Notes: generated by a model not told the origin, from the sequence alone. DNA of 64,000 bases from Halopenitus malekzadehii (GCF_900108505.1 NZ_FNWU01000004.1:1-64000); one strand, 5' to 3'; shown: positions 49,372 through 58,657, numbered from the stretch's first letter. A program made the numbers and translations.

Positions 49372-52300
49372 ATGAGCGGGAGCGATCTCTCCGCCGACGA
49401 GCTCGAACTGCCGATCAAACGCACCACGGGCGAGACACTCGAAGACCGACTGACGGCCAACGCCTATCACAACATTCTGCCGGCCCGCTACCTCCGCAAG
49501 GACGCCGACGGAAACCAGATCGAAACCCAGGAAGAACTGTTTGTCCGCGTCGCGAAGAACGTCGCGCTCGCGGAGGCAGTCTATGAAGCCGAGAAACGGG
49601 ACACCGAGATCACGGTCACGCCCGACCAGCTCAAGCCCGACCACCCGCGCCGCGATGAACTCGCGGCCGAGGTCTTTGGGGCCGGGGTCACCGCCGCCGA
49701 CGACAGCGAAACGACGCTCACCGCCCACAACGTCAACAAATTCGCCTACGAAACGATCGTTCCGGATCTCCCGGCCGAGATCCGCGACCACGTCGAGGAC
49801 ACGGCCGCGACGTTCCGCGAGGGGATGGAGTCGCTGTCCTTTATGCCGAACTCGCCGACGCTGATGAACGCCGGCGACGAGCTCCAGCAGCTGTCGGCGT
49901 GTTTCGTCGACTCACCCGCCGACGACATCACCGACATCCATCAGACCGCCAAGGAGGCCGCAGAGGTTTTCCAAAGCGGCGGCGGAATGGGGTATGCGTT
50001 TTGGAAACTCCGCCCCTACGGTGACGCGGTCGGCTCCACGGGCGGGATCGCCTCCGGGCCGATCACCTTTATGCGGACCTACGACCAGATGTGCGAGACG
50101 ATCGCCCAGGGCGGCGCCCGGCGCGGCGCCCAGATGGGCGTGATGCGCGTCTCCCACCCCGACGTCATCCAGTTCATCCACGCGAAGAACAAGGACGTCT
50201 CGCTGGCCCACTCCCTGCGGCTCAACGACCCCGACGACTACACCCACACCTCCTTCAAGGACGCCCTTGCGGAGGCCCGCGAACTGATCGACGACGAGGG
50301 GCGCGTCCCCAAACACCTCCGAAACGCCGTCGAGGGGCACCTCTCGAACTTCAACATCTCCGTGGGCGTCACCGACGACTTCATGGAGGCGCTGTACAAC
50401 GACGAGGAGTTCGTCTTCACGAATCCCCGCACCGAGGAGCCCCACATCGCGACCGCGGAGACGAAGGAGCTCTACGAGATGTTCGACCTCGGCCACCACG
50501 TCGAGGTCGGCGAGGAATTGTCGATCCCGGCCGACGAGATTTGGGAACATATGGTCGAGGGCGCCCACGAGAACGGCGAACCCGGCGTCATCTACCTCGA
50601 ACGGGTGAACAAACAGCACTCCTTCGACGTCGAGGAGCATCCCGACCACCGCATCCTTGCAACGAATCCGTGTGTCACCGGTGACACGCTGATCAGTACA
50701 GAAAACGGCCTCGTCGAAGCTGAAGAACTCTACGAACAGGGCGTCGCGCGTGACGTCGTGGTCGACGGTCGTCTCAGTGAGGAGACGCTCAAGGAGGCGA
50801 GCAGCGTCTACAAGACCGGTGAAAAGGACGTTTATAAACTCTCCACCGAGGAAGGGTATGAACTCCGTCTGACCGCCGACCATCGCGTGATGACCGACGA
50901 CGGCTGGGTCGAGGCGGAGAACCTCGATACCGGTGATACCGTCCACGTTCAGAACCGGAAAGGCGCGTTTGGACAGCACGGATCGACCGAGGAAGGCCGA
51001 GTCCTTGGCTGGCTCGTCGGTGACGGGCACCTCAAGCACGGCGAGGAACGCGCGGTTCTCAATTTCTACGACGAGGACAGTCAGATTTCCGACGCGTTCG
51101 CCACGGACGTAAATGACGTCGTCCGTGAGCCGACCGGAAACGCTGACTACGAGGTCGGTGTTTCGGAGATCTCTCGAAGCGATGACTATCGCGGTGCACA
51201 GGCAGTCGAGCAGCGCGTTCGGTCGTCTCGACTGTACGAGTACGCTGCAGAGGCTGACCTCGTCGACGAGAAACTCCAGGTACCCGACGCAGTAATGCGA
51301 GGAAGCGAGGAGATGGCCCGCGGATTCCTTCGCGCCCTGTTTACTGCTGATGGCGGCGTACACGGAACTCACGAGAAGGGGAACTCGGTTCGTCTGACAA
51401 GCACGAGTACGGACCTTCTGAAGCAGGTTCAGCGACTTCTGCTTAACTTCGGAGTCCACAGCAAAATCTACGAGGAACGCCACGAAGCTGGCGTTCAGGA
51501 GATGCCGGACGGAAACGGTGGAACGGCCGAGTACGAACGTCAGGCGGATCACGATCTCGTCATCTCCAAGGACAATCTGTTACGGTTCCGCGACGAGATC
51601 GGCTTCCTGCTCGACTCGAAGAGTGAGGCACTCGAGGAGCGACTCGACGACTACGATCGTGGTCCCTATTCCGAGCGATTTGAAGCGACGGTCGCGTCCG
51701 TTGAGCCGGACGGCCACGAGGCCGTGTATGACCTGACTGAACCCGACACCAGTTCGTTCGTTGCTAACGGTCTCGTGGTTCACAACTGCGGAGAACAGCC
51801 GCTCGAGGAGTACGAGGCCTGTAACCTCGGCCACATCAACCTCTCGACGCTCGCCGACCAGGGCGCGCCCGACTGGCGCGTCTGGAGCGAGGAGCACGCC
51901 GACGAGTACGACTCCCAGGAGGCGGCCGTTGACGCCTTCCTTGAGGAGGCGATCGACTTCGAGGAGTTCGACCAGCGCATCGACTACGGCACGCGCTTCC
52001 TCGAGAACGTGGTCACGATGTCGGACTTCCCGGTTTCGGAGATCGAACAGAAGGTCCGGGATATGCGGAAGATCGGCCTCGGCGTGATGGGGCTGGCCCA
52101 GCTGTACATCCAGCTCGGCGTCCGGTACGGCTCCGAGACCGGCAACGAGATCGCCGGCCAGCTGATGACCCACATCAACCACGTCTCGAAGGAGACTTCC
52201 CACGAGCTGGCCGCGGAGCGCGGCTCCTTCAACGACTGGGCCGACTCGAAGTACGCGGATCCGACGGAGTACCGCGAGTGGTTCGAACACCACACGGGCG

Positions 52301-53652
52301 AGGACGCCGACGAGTGGGCGGACGGGTACCCGATCCGGAACCACAACACGACGACGATCGCGCCGACGGGAACGACGTCGATGATCGGCAACACGACCGG
52401 TGGCTGTGAGCCGATCTACAACGTCGCCTTCTACAAGAACGTCTCCGACGACGTCCAGGGCGACGAGATGCTCGTGGAGTTCGACGACTACTTCCTGCGA
52501 ACGCTTGAGGCCAACGACGTCGACGTCGAGGCGGTCAAACGCGAGGCCCAGGAGCAGATGTCGAACAACGAGTTCGACGGCGTCGAGGGGCTCGACACCG
52601 TTCCCAACCCCATCGGCGAGCTATTCGTCGTCACCGGCGACCTCTCGGGCAAACAGCACGCGGCGGTCCAGTGTGCCTGCCAACGCGGGGTCGACTCGGC
52701 CATCTCGAAGACCTGTAACTTCCCCAACTCGGCGTCGCCCGAGGACATGGACGAGGTGTACCGATACATCTACGACCACGGCGGAAAGGGCGTCACCGTC
52801 TACCGCGACGGCACGCGCTCGAAGCAGGTGCTGACGACCCGTGCGAAGAACGCGGAGTTCGCGGACGAGTCCGAGGCGGCCGAGACGATCGTCGAACAGA
52901 TCGAGGAGGTCTTCGGCGGCGTCGAGGCGTTCCTCGACAACGAGGACGTTCGGGCGCAGATCGACGCGGAGATCGACGGCCTGCTCGAGGCCAGCGAGCG
53001 ACCGACGGTCAACTACGCGGAGACGCGTCCCCGTCCCGACTCGCTCAACGGCGTCACCCAGCGGGTCGAAACCGGCTACGGCAAGCTCTACGTGACCATC
53101 AACGAGGACGAGAACGGCGGGCCCTTCGAGCTGTTCGCCAACATCGGCCACTCGGGCGGCTACACGAACTCCTTCACGGAGGCGCTCGCGAAGGTCATCT
53201 CGACGGCGCTCCGCTCGGGGGTCGACCCGGTCGAGATCGTCGACGAGCTGCAGGGTACGCGCAGCCCGAAGGTCGCCTGGGACAAAGGCGAGCAGATCCA
53301 GTCCATCCCGGACGCGATCGGCACGGCGCTGCGTCGCTACCTCGACGACGAGATCGACAAGGGGATCCCCCAGCAGCAGTCGCTGAGCGAGCTCGAGGAG
53401 GACGGCACAGAGGACGTGCCGGCAACCGGCGCGGAACAGACCGACGGCGGCGGGGTTGCTGCTGACGCGGCGGCCGACGAGGTCGGTCCGGCGCCGGGTA
53501 CCGGCAGCGACGTCGCCGAGCCCGAGCAGGACGCCACGCAGGACCTGATCGCGGCCGGCGAGTCGCCGGAGTGTCCCGAGTGTGGCGGTCTCAGCCTCTA
53601 CTTCTCGGAGGGCTGTAAGACGTGCGAGTCCTGCGGCTGGTCCGAGTGCTGA
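49372..53652 (+). CDS. nrdJ: Adenosylcobalamin-dependent ribonucleoside-diphosphate reductase, with intein
   Basis: The 1,426-residue precursor contains a 372-residue intein (434-805); the mature enzyme is about 1,054 residues. It is a class II reductase that makes deoxynucleotides without oxygen dependence. Visible landmarks are the N-terminal barrel (SLSFMPNSPTLMNAG, QSGGGMGYAFW), the radical-cysteine motif NP/CGEQPLEEYEACNLG split by the intein, the PTGTTSMIGNTTGG loop, and a C-terminal zinc ribbon CPECGG...CESCGWSEC. A 50-residue acidic linker precedes the ribbon. The start follows from the family N-terminus. It is a single gene; codon use outside the intein matches the host. Confidence 0.95.
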   Translation: MSGSDLSADELELPIKRTTGETLEDRLTANAYHNILPARYLRKDADGNQIETQEELFVRVAKNVALAEAVYEAEKRDTEITVTPDQLKPDHPRRDELAAEVFGAGVTAADDSETTLTAHNVNKFAYETIVPDLPAEIRDHVEDTAATFREGMESLSFMPNSPTLMNAGDELQQLSACFVDSPADDITDIHQTAKEAAEVFQSGGGMGYAFWKLRPYGDAVGSTGGIASGPITFMRTYDQMCETIAQGGARRGAQMGVMRVSHPDVIQFIHAKNKDVSLAHSLRLNDPDDYTHTSFKDALAEARELIDDEGRVPKHLRNAVEGHLSNFNISVGVTDDFMEALYNDEEFVFTNPRTEEPHIATAETKELYEMFDLGHHVEVGEELSIPADEIWEHMVEGAHENGEPGVIYLERVNKQHSFDVEEHPDHRILATNPCVTGDTLISTENGLVEAEELYEQGVARDVVVDGRLSEETLKEASSVYKTGEKDVYKLSTEEGYELRLTADHRVMTDDGWVEAENLDTGDTVHVQNRKGAFGQHGSTEEGRVLGWLVGDGHLKHGEERAVLNFYDEDSQISDAFATDVNDVVREPTGNADYEVGVSEISRSDDYRGAQAVEQRVRSSRLYEYAAEADLVDEKLQVPDAVMRGSEEMARGFLRALFTADGGVHGTHEKGNSVRLTSTSTDLLKQVQRLLLNFGVHSKIYEERHEAGVQEMPDGNGGTAEYERQADHDLVISKDNLLRFRDEIGFLLDSKSEALEERLDDYDRGPYSERFEATVASVEPDGHEAVYDLTEPDTSSFVANGLVVHNCGEQPLEEYEACNLGHINLSTLADQGAPDWRVWSEEHADEYDSQEAAVDAFLEEAIDFEEFDQRIDYGTRFLENVVTMSDFPVSEIEQKVRDMRKIGLGVMGLAQLYIQLGVRYGSETGNEIAGQLMTHINHVSKETSHELAAERGSFNDWADSKYADPTEYREWFEHHTGEDADEWADGYPIRNHNTTTIAPTGTTSMIGNTTGGCEPIYNVAFYKNVSDDVQGDEMLVEFDDYFLRTLEANDVDVEAVKREAQEQMSNNEFDGVEGLDTVPNPIGELFVVTGDLSGKQHAAVQCACQRGVDSAISKTCNFPNSASPEDMDEVYRYIYDHGGKGVTVYRDGTRSKQVLTTRAKNAEFADESEAAETIVEQIEEVFGGVEAFLDNEDVRAQIDAEIDGLLEASERPTVNYAETRPRPDSLNGVTQRVETGYGKLYVTINEDENGGPFELFANIGHSGGYTNSFTEALAKVISTALRSGVDPVEIVDELQGTRSPKVAWDKGEQIQSIPDAIGTALRRYLDDEIDKGIPQQQSLSELEEDGTEDVPATGAEQTDGGGVAADAAADEVGPAPGTGSDVAEPEQDATQDLIAAGESPECPECGGLSLYFSEGCKTCESCGWSEC
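50671..51786 (+). other. Intein with LAGLIDADG homing endonuclease, inserted in nrdJ
   Basis: The intein runs from Cys434 (CVTGDTLISTENG, block A) to Asn805 (GLVVHN), with the host Cys806 following. Block B is RLTADHRVM, the two LAGLIDADG helices are RVLGWLVGDGH and FLRALFTADGG, and block F is SSFVANGLVVHN. The +1 extein residue is the Cys of NPCGEQ, the thiyl-radical cysteine of class II reductases. All splicing residues (Cys1, TxxH, His-Asn, +1 Cys) are present, so splicing and homing should both work. The intein visibly uses more A/T in third positions than the host exteins, a sign of separate origin. Confidence 0.93.
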
Positions 53653-53727
53653 ATCGGTAACGGTACCCTGACGTTCGGGTTCGCGTTCGTGCGGTCTTTT
53701 CGTTTTCGCGGTTTTGCGGCCGGGTTC

Positions 53728-54714
53728 TCACCGCGAGAGGTACGACATCAGCTGACAGTCCCGCCAGCTGTGCGTGTGTGTGGTTCGCGCCGGCGCCTCG
53801 ACGTCGAAGGAATCGACTGCCGCATAGAAAACGGTCTCCGGGTCGTCGTACCGCCGGAAGAGCCACCAGGTGCGCGCGAGCAGTCGGAGCCGCCGCGCGA
53901 TCGAGAGCTCGGGGGTTTGCGAGAGCGTATCATAGTCGAGATCCCGGATCAGTCGGTGGTGGTCGGCGTACAACACCGCCGCGAGCAGGACCGCGAGCTG
54001 GCAGTCCGCGGGCAGATACCGGATCCCCGCCACACCCTCAGCGTAGAGATCCTCGGTGCGGGCCAGTTCCGCCCGGATCGCGGCGGCGACCGACCCGTCA
54101 AAGCGCAGCTCGCGGACCTGATCGACCGAGGCGCCGTGTTCGCGTAGCGTTTCGGCGGGCAGGTAGACCCGGTCACGCTCGCGGACGTCCTCGCCGACGT
54201 CCCGCAGGAAGTTGGTCATCTGGAACGCCTCGCCGAGCGTCGTGGCGTGTGGAAGCGCCCGTTCCGGGTCCTCGACGTCCATCACTGCGGTCATCATCCG
54301 ACCGACCGCCGCCGCCGACCCATCCATATACGCCTCGAGGTCGGCGTACGTCTCGTACCGCGATCGGTCGACATCGCTGGCCATCGCCTCGAGGAACACC
54401 GCCACGTCCGTCCGGGCGATTCCGGTCTCGGTCCTGAGGTCACGGAACGCGGCGAGCACCTCGTCGTCCGGATCCTCGCCCGGGGGCTCCTCACCGAGGA
54501 CGATCCGTCGGATCCGTTCGATCTCGGCCCGTTGTTCGGCCGGCGGAGCGGTGTTGGCCGCGTCGACGATCTCGTCGGCGACGCGGAAGAAGCCGTAGAG
54601 GACGTAGGTGGGGTACCGGATCCGCTCCGGCAGGAGGCGCGTGGCGACGTGGAAGGTTGCCCCCGTTTGCCGCTGGATCCGCTTGCCGCGGGCGACCCGG
54701 TCGTCGTCGATCAT
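53728..54714 (-). CDS. crtB: Phytoene synthase
   Basis: The 328-residue prenyl synthase condenses two geranylgeranyl diphosphates to phytoene. Both Asp-rich motifs are visible, ADEIVDAAN (about residue 46) and LRDVGEDVRERDRVYLP (about residue 180). It is the last gene of the carotenoid operon, after the zinc-finger gene, though a 166-base gap separates them and an own promoter is possible. Phytoene feeds lycopene synthesis and then the C50 bacterioruberins made by the upstream genes. Squalene synthase-like activity is unlikely given the context. Confidence 0.92.
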   Translation of the reverse strand: MIDDDRVARGKRIQRQTGATFHVATRLLPERIRYPTYVLYGFFRVADEIVDAANTAPPAEQRAEIERIRRIVLGEEPPGEDPDDEVLAAFRDLRTETGIARTDVAVFLEAMASDVDRSRYETYADLEAYMDGSAAAVGRMMTAVMDVEDPERALPHATTLGEAFQMTNFLRDVGEDVRERDRVYLPAETLREHGASVDQVRELRFDGSVAAAIRAELARTEDLYAEGVAGIRYLPADCQLAVLLAAVLYADHHRLIRDLDYDTLSQTPELSIARRLRLLARTWWLFRRYDDPETVFYAAVDSFDVEAPARTTHTHSWRDCQLMSYLSR

Positions 54715-54880
54715 CGGTCCACCCGTGACGCGTCACGATCGGCCGTGATCGATCGATCGGACGTGTATGTGCGGGTTCCCATACCATCGGATCACACGGG
54801 ACGTAGACCCATAATTGTTCGTGCGCTTTCGATCGACGGCGACGGCGTCGACGGCCCGATCGTCGTCCGGTTCGACCTGC

Positions 54881-55066
54881 TCAATAGAACGTATCGCTGC
54901 AGTCGTAGACCACGCCGTGGGTCGGACAGACGTACTTGCAGTGGCGGTGCTGCATCGGTCGCGTACACAGCGGACAGGGTCGTCCGCCGGCGTCGGTGGG
55001 CGTCGCCTCCGGGTCGGTCGCCTCCGGGTCGGTTGCTTGTGCCGACCCGTCACCCTGCCGTGACAT
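54881..55066 (-). CDS. Small zinc-finger protein between cruF and crtB
   Basis: A 61-residue protein with an N-terminal low-complexity part (ATDPEATDPEATPTDAGG, from a 15-bp repeat) and a zinc knuckle CPLCTRPMQHRHCKYVCPTHG with three Cys/His pairs, ending DCSDTFY. Small zinc-finger proteins next to crtB are known in other haloarchaea (the HVO_2523-type name may apply). Function unknown; perhaps a regulator of the operon. The ATG at 55066 lies 25 bases after the cruF stop. Confidence 0.75.
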   Translation of the reverse strand: MSRQGDGSAQATDPEATDPEATPTDAGGRPCPLCTRPMQHRHCKYVCPTHGVVYDCSDTFY

Positions 55067-55091
55067 ACCCTCGAAGAGGCACCGACCGGCC

Positions 55092-56045
55092 TTAACTCCG
55101 ATCGGTTTCGAGGTCGTGTGTGACGTCGTCGGACGCCGGTTCCTGCGGGTCGGCGGCGCGACCCCACGTCCCGCGGTGGCGGGGATCGAAGACGCGGGCG
55201 TCGAACCGGTCGGCACGAACGAGCCCGACACCGAAGACTACGGCGACGGCGGCCGGCAGAAGGGCCCCGAACCAGAGACTGATCCCGCCCCAGAGGATCA
55301 CGAAGCTCACCATATCGTCGAGCATGAACGGGCACGACTCGAGCCGGTCGAGCAGTCGCCGCCGGTCGAAGGCCCGATCGAGCGCGACGACGGCAACGGT
55401 CGCCGAGAGCACCCAGCCGCGGTAGTTCGAGAGTGGAACGTCGTAGAAGGCGCCGCCGGCGTCGTAGCGCCAGAACCCGAGCGCGACCGCGCCGGGATCC
55501 AACACGACGTCCATCGCGATCACGGCCGCGATCACGGCCAGCAGGCGGGCGATCGCGGTCTCCGCGCGCGTATCCAGCAACAACAGACACAGCAGGTACG
55601 CGTTCACCACGAGCGGGATGAAAAAGACCGGCAGCGCCAGCGGGACGCCGCCGAGCATCGGCCCCAGATCGATCCCGTAGGTGAACGCGCCGTATGGCCA
55701 CCCCGTCGCCACCCCGACTGCCTCGATCGCGTAGGTGTAGGCGACGAGCACGCCGATCCAGGCCGCCGCCCGCCGATCGACCAGCGGCAACACCCCGGCG
55801 ACGAGCGGCGAGCGCATCACCACGACCCCCATCAGCAGGAACCACGGGTTGAACGCCAGCGGTTCGGGAAGCCACCCCGCCGCGCTCGCAACCAGCGAAA
55901 CTGCTCCGACGATCGGGAACACCACCGCGATCGTGAACCGATTCTCCGCAACGAGCCGGTCGAAGGCGACCTCGACGTCCGCACGCGTTCGCGGGAATCG
56001 ATTCAGTGCGCTGCCGAGCGGTCCGCCCCCGTCTTCACGCGACAC
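55092..56045 (-). CDS. cruF: Carotenoid hydratase CruF (bisanhydrobacterioruberin hydratase)
   Basis: The 317-residue membrane protein has seven or eight hydrophobic helices and the CruF pattern WPYGAFTYGIDLGPMLGGVPLALP, together with GFWRYDAGGAFYDVPLSNYRGW, that is diagnostic of C-2''/1-hydratases in bacterioruberin synthesis. It adds water to the terminal groups of bisanhydrobacterioruberin. Haloarcula japonica is the reference for this pathway (lyeJ, crtD, cruF). Its start overlaps the end of lyeJ by 11 bases. A long loop near the C-terminus is polar. Confidence 0.92.
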   Translation of the reverse strand: MSREDGGGPLGSALNRFPRTRADVEVAFDRLVAENRFTIAVVFPIVGAVSLVASAAGWLPEPLAFNPWFLLMGVVVMRSPLVAGVLPLVDRRAAAWIGVLVAYTYAIEAVGVATGWPYGAFTYGIDLGPMLGGVPLALPVFFIPLVVNAYLLCLLLLDTRAETAIARLLAVIAAVIAMDVVLDPGAVALGFWRYDAGGAFYDVPLSNYRGWVLSATVAVVALDRAFDRRRLLDRLESCPFMLDDMVSFVILWGGISLWFGALLPAAVAVVFGVGLVRADRFDARVFDPRHRGTWGRAADPQEPASDDVTHDLETDRS

Positions 56046-57060
56046 CTACGATCACCCCAACGAGGGCCCACACCTCGACAACGAGGGCCCACACCTCGAC
56101 AACGAGGGCCCACACCTCGATCGGCAGTCCCGCGTCTGCCGGCCGGACGATCCTGGTTAGGCCGCCGATCGTGAGGGCCGTCCCCACGACGGTGTTGAGC
56201 GCCGGGAACCACCAGTAGGCCCGCTCAACCGCCACGTCGGTCGCCGCGACGGCGACGACGAAGATCGGGTAGACGCCCAGCAACGCTCCGAGCCCGGGAT
56301 CGACGGTTGCGAACGCGGCCGCCGCCAGCGCCCAGCAGCCGGCACAGTACATGTACGTGCGTCGCTCGCCCAGCACGGTCGCGGTCGTCCGGATCCCCGC
56401 CGCGCGGTCGGGCTTGATGTCGGGAACCGCGGAGAACGTGTGCATCGCCATTGCCCACACCCAGGCGCTGACGAGGGCGGCCGTCGGTGGATACGTCCCC
56501 GAGACTGCGACGTAGGCGGCCGCGCCCGGGAGAACGTACAGGCCGTTCGAGACGGAATCGAGAAGCGGCGTCGTCTTCAACCGGGCCGGCGGCGCGCTGT
56601 AGCCGACCGCAAGCAGGAGGAAGCCGCCGAGGTACGGCCACGCGATCGGCGGCGTCACGGCCAGCGTCACGAGGCTCAGAAGGCCGGCCGCCACGATCGC
56701 GGCGGTGACGACGCGGTCGCCGCGCCACCGTGACTCGCGTCCGTCCTCGGCCGCCTTCTTCGGGTTCTCGGCGTCGATGTCGGCATCGAACAGGTCGTTA
56801 ACTCCGTACAGGAGGACGTTGGCGGGCACCAGGAAGTAGCCGAACAGGACGAGTGCCGCCGGACCGAACAGTTCCGGAACGGCGTCGGCACCGTATGCGA
56901 CGCCCACGATGACCGGTCCGGCCAGATAGAACCAGAACCGGGGCCGTGACAGCACCAGCAGGTATCGGAGCCGGCCACGAACCGTCGGGACGGGAGCCTG
57001 GCTCGCGGCGTCGGATCCGCCGTCGCATCCGGTCGACTCGGTCGGCTCGGTCGACGTCAC
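56035..57060 (-). CDS. lyeJ: Lycopene elongase/1,2-hydratase LyeJ (UbiA prenyltransferase)
   Basis: A 341-residue UbiA-fold protein with about eight membrane helices. The Asp-rich sites are NDLFDADIDAENPKKAA (about residue 90) and AVPDIKPDRAAG (about residue 215). In bacterioruberin synthesis it adds C5 units to both ends of lycopene. The GTG start at 57060 overlaps the crtD stop in a GTGA, which is why it is preferred over upstream frames. The extreme C-terminus has three copies of a seven-residue repeat (EVWALVV), caused by a 21-bp tandem array. Confidence 0.9.
   Translation of the reverse strand: MTSTEPTESTGCDGGSDAASQAPVPTVRGRLRYLLVLSRPRFWFYLAGPVIVGVAYGADAVPELFGPAALVLFGYFLVPANVLLYGVNDLFDADIDAENPKKAAEDGRESRWRGDRVVTAAIVAAGLLSLVTLAVTPPIAWPYLGGFLLLAVGYSAPPARLKTTPLLDSVSNGLYVLPGAAAYVAVSGTYPPTAALVSAWVWAMAMHTFSAVPDIKPDRAAGIRTTATVLGERRTYMYCAGCWALAAAAFATVDPGLGALLGVYPIFVVAVAATDVAVERAYWWFPALNTVVGTALTIGGLTRIVRPADAGLPIEVWALVVEVWALVVEVWALVGVIVGVA
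56058..56120. repeat. 21-bp perfect tandem repeat, three copies, in the lyeJ 3' end
   Basis: Units 56058-56078, 56079-56099 and 56100-56120 are identical (caacgagggcccacacctcg plus a). They are in frame with lyeJ and extend its last membrane helix by 14 residues. Identity suggests a recent event. Confidence 0.9.
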
Positions 57061-58553
57061 GATCCCGTCATGTACTCCGCGGTCAGTTGGCCGCTGATGA
57101 GACACATCGGGACGCCGATCCCCGGGGTGGTGTACGAGCCGGTGAAGTAGAGCCCGTCGACCGCCTCGGAGACGTGCGGCGGCCGCAGTAGCGACGTCTG
57201 CCGGAGCGTGTGTGCGAGCCCGAGCGCGGAGCCTCGGTAGCTGTTGTAGCGGTCGTCGAACTCGCTCACCGAGAACGTCTCCTCGAGGACGATCCGGTCG
57301 CGCAGGTCGGTTCCGGTGTGCTCGGCGATGTCCTCGAGGATCAGGTCGCGGTACCACGACCGTGTCTCCGCGTCATCGTCGAGGCCGGGCGCGATCGGCA
57401 CGAGGGCAAAGAGGTTGCTGTGGCCCGCCGGCGCTACCGTGTCGTCGGTCTTCGACGGGACACAGAGGTAGTAGGCAGGGTCTTCGGGCCACGCGGGATT
57501 CGCAAAGATCCGGTCGAAGTGTTGCTCCCACTCCGTGGGCAACACGAGCGTGTGGTGGGCCAACTTGGGGACCTCACCCTCGACGCCGAGGTAGATCAGG
57601 AACGCCGAGGGCGCGTAGGTCCGCGAGTCCCAGTACTCGTCGGTGTACTGCCGCTTTTTCGGCGGGAGGAGTTCCCGTTCGGTGTGGGCGTAATCGGCGT
57701 CCGAGACGACCAGGTCGGCGAGGTACCGCTCGCCGTTTTCGGCGTCGACCGCGAACCCCCCGCGACGACCCTCGATCGCGGTCGCCTCGGCACCCGTAAC
57801 GTACTCGACGCCCAGCTCCGCCCCGAGATCGACGACGGCGTCGACGACCGCGCCGATCCCGCCGTCGGGATAGTGGACGCCCATGTTGAAATCGACGTGG
57901 CTCATCAGGTTGTACAGCCCCGGCGTGTTCCGCGGCGATCCGCCGAGAAACACCAGCGAATACTGCATCAGCTGTTGCAGCTTCGGATGGTCGAAATAGC
58001 TCTCGACGTGGTCCTGCATCGAGCCGAGCAGCGAGAGCCCGTGGGCGTGTCGGAGGACGTCGCGATCGACGTAGTCCCGGAGTCGTGGCCGGTCCTCGTA
58101 GACGAAGTGTTCCATCCCGACCTCGTAGGTGTATTCCGCCTCCGTGAGATATCGTTCCAGGGCGTCCCCGGCGCCCGGTTCGTAGGACTCGAACAGCTTC
58201 CTGTTCGTCTCGAGATCGGGAACGACGTCGACCTGATCGCCATCCTTCCAGAAGACGCGATAGTGCGGATCGAGCTGCGAGATCGAGTAATAGTCGGACG
58301 GCGATCGACCGAAATGCCCGAAGAAGCGCTCGAACACGTCCGGCATCAGGTACCACGACGGCCCCATATCGAACCGGAACCCGTCGGTCTCGAGTCGGCT
58401 CGCCCGCCCGCCGAGCTGCTCGTTCTTCTCGAGGAGGGTCACCTCGGCGCCCGCATCGGCCAGGTAACACGCCGTCGAGAGCCCGCCGAACCCGCCGCCG
58501 ATGACGATGATCGACTCGCCCGAAAGCGACCCGATCTCCGGATCCACATCCAT
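57057..58553 (-). CDS. crtD: Carotenoid 3,4-desaturase CrtD / phytoene desaturase family
   Basis: The 498-residue FAD-dependent carotenoid desaturase begins with the dinucleotide fold IIVIGGGFGGLSTACYLADAG (split around residue 20) and ends with GLYFTGSYTTPGIGVPMCLISGQ, the family signature. As the first gene of crtD-lyeJ-cruF it is best read as the 3,4-desaturase of the bacterioruberin route described for Haloarcula japonica; a phytoene desaturase (CrtI) activity cannot be excluded. The start at 58553 is fixed by a TATA box. The stop overlaps lyeJ by four bases. Confidence 0.88.
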   Translation of the reverse strand: MDVDPEIGSLSGESIIVIGGGFGGLSTACYLADAGAEVTLLEKNEQLGGRASRLETDGFRFDMGPSWYLMPDVFERFFGHFGRSPSDYYSISQLDPHYRVFWKDGDQVDVVPDLETNRKLFESYEPGAGDALERYLTEAEYTYEVGMEHFVYEDRPRLRDYVDRDVLRHAHGLSLLGSMQDHVESYFDHPKLQQLMQYSLVFLGGSPRNTPGLYNLMSHVDFNMGVHYPDGGIGAVVDAVVDLGAELGVEYVTGAEATAIEGRRGGFAVDAENGERYLADLVVSDADYAHTERELLPPKKRQYTDEYWDSRTYAPSAFLIYLGVEGEVPKLAHHTLVLPTEWEQHFDRIFANPAWPEDPAYYLCVPSKTDDTVAPAGHSNLFALVPIAPGLDDDAETRSWYRDLILEDIAEHTGTDLRDRIVLEETFSVSEFDDRYNSYRGSALGLAHTLRQTSLLRPPHVSEAVDGLYFTGSYTTPGIGVPMCLISGQLTAEYMTGS

Positions 58554-58574
58554 AGCGATCGTACGTGCGTCCGG

Positions 58575-58584
58575 GGTATAAAGG
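58575..58584 (-). promoter_or_regulatory. TATA box of the carotenoid operon
   Basis: Minus-strand cctttatacc lies 22-31 bases before the crtD start at 58553. It is the only clear promoter seen for the crtD-lyeJ-cruF set. Confidence 0.7.
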
Positions 58585-58607
58585 TCGTCCAGAACGCGTC
58601 GTCGGTG

Positions 58608-58657
58608 CGTCGTTCCGGCGTCGAATCGGGCACGTCGTTCCGGGGTCGGATCGAGCG
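58608..58657. repeat. 25-bp tandem repeat, two copies, upstream of the carotenoid promoter
   Basis: Units 58608-58632 and 58633-58657 follow cgtcgttccgg.gtcg.atcg, with a partial third copy to about 58680. They lie just upstream of the crtD TATA box in the divergent spacer. Confidence 0.7.
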
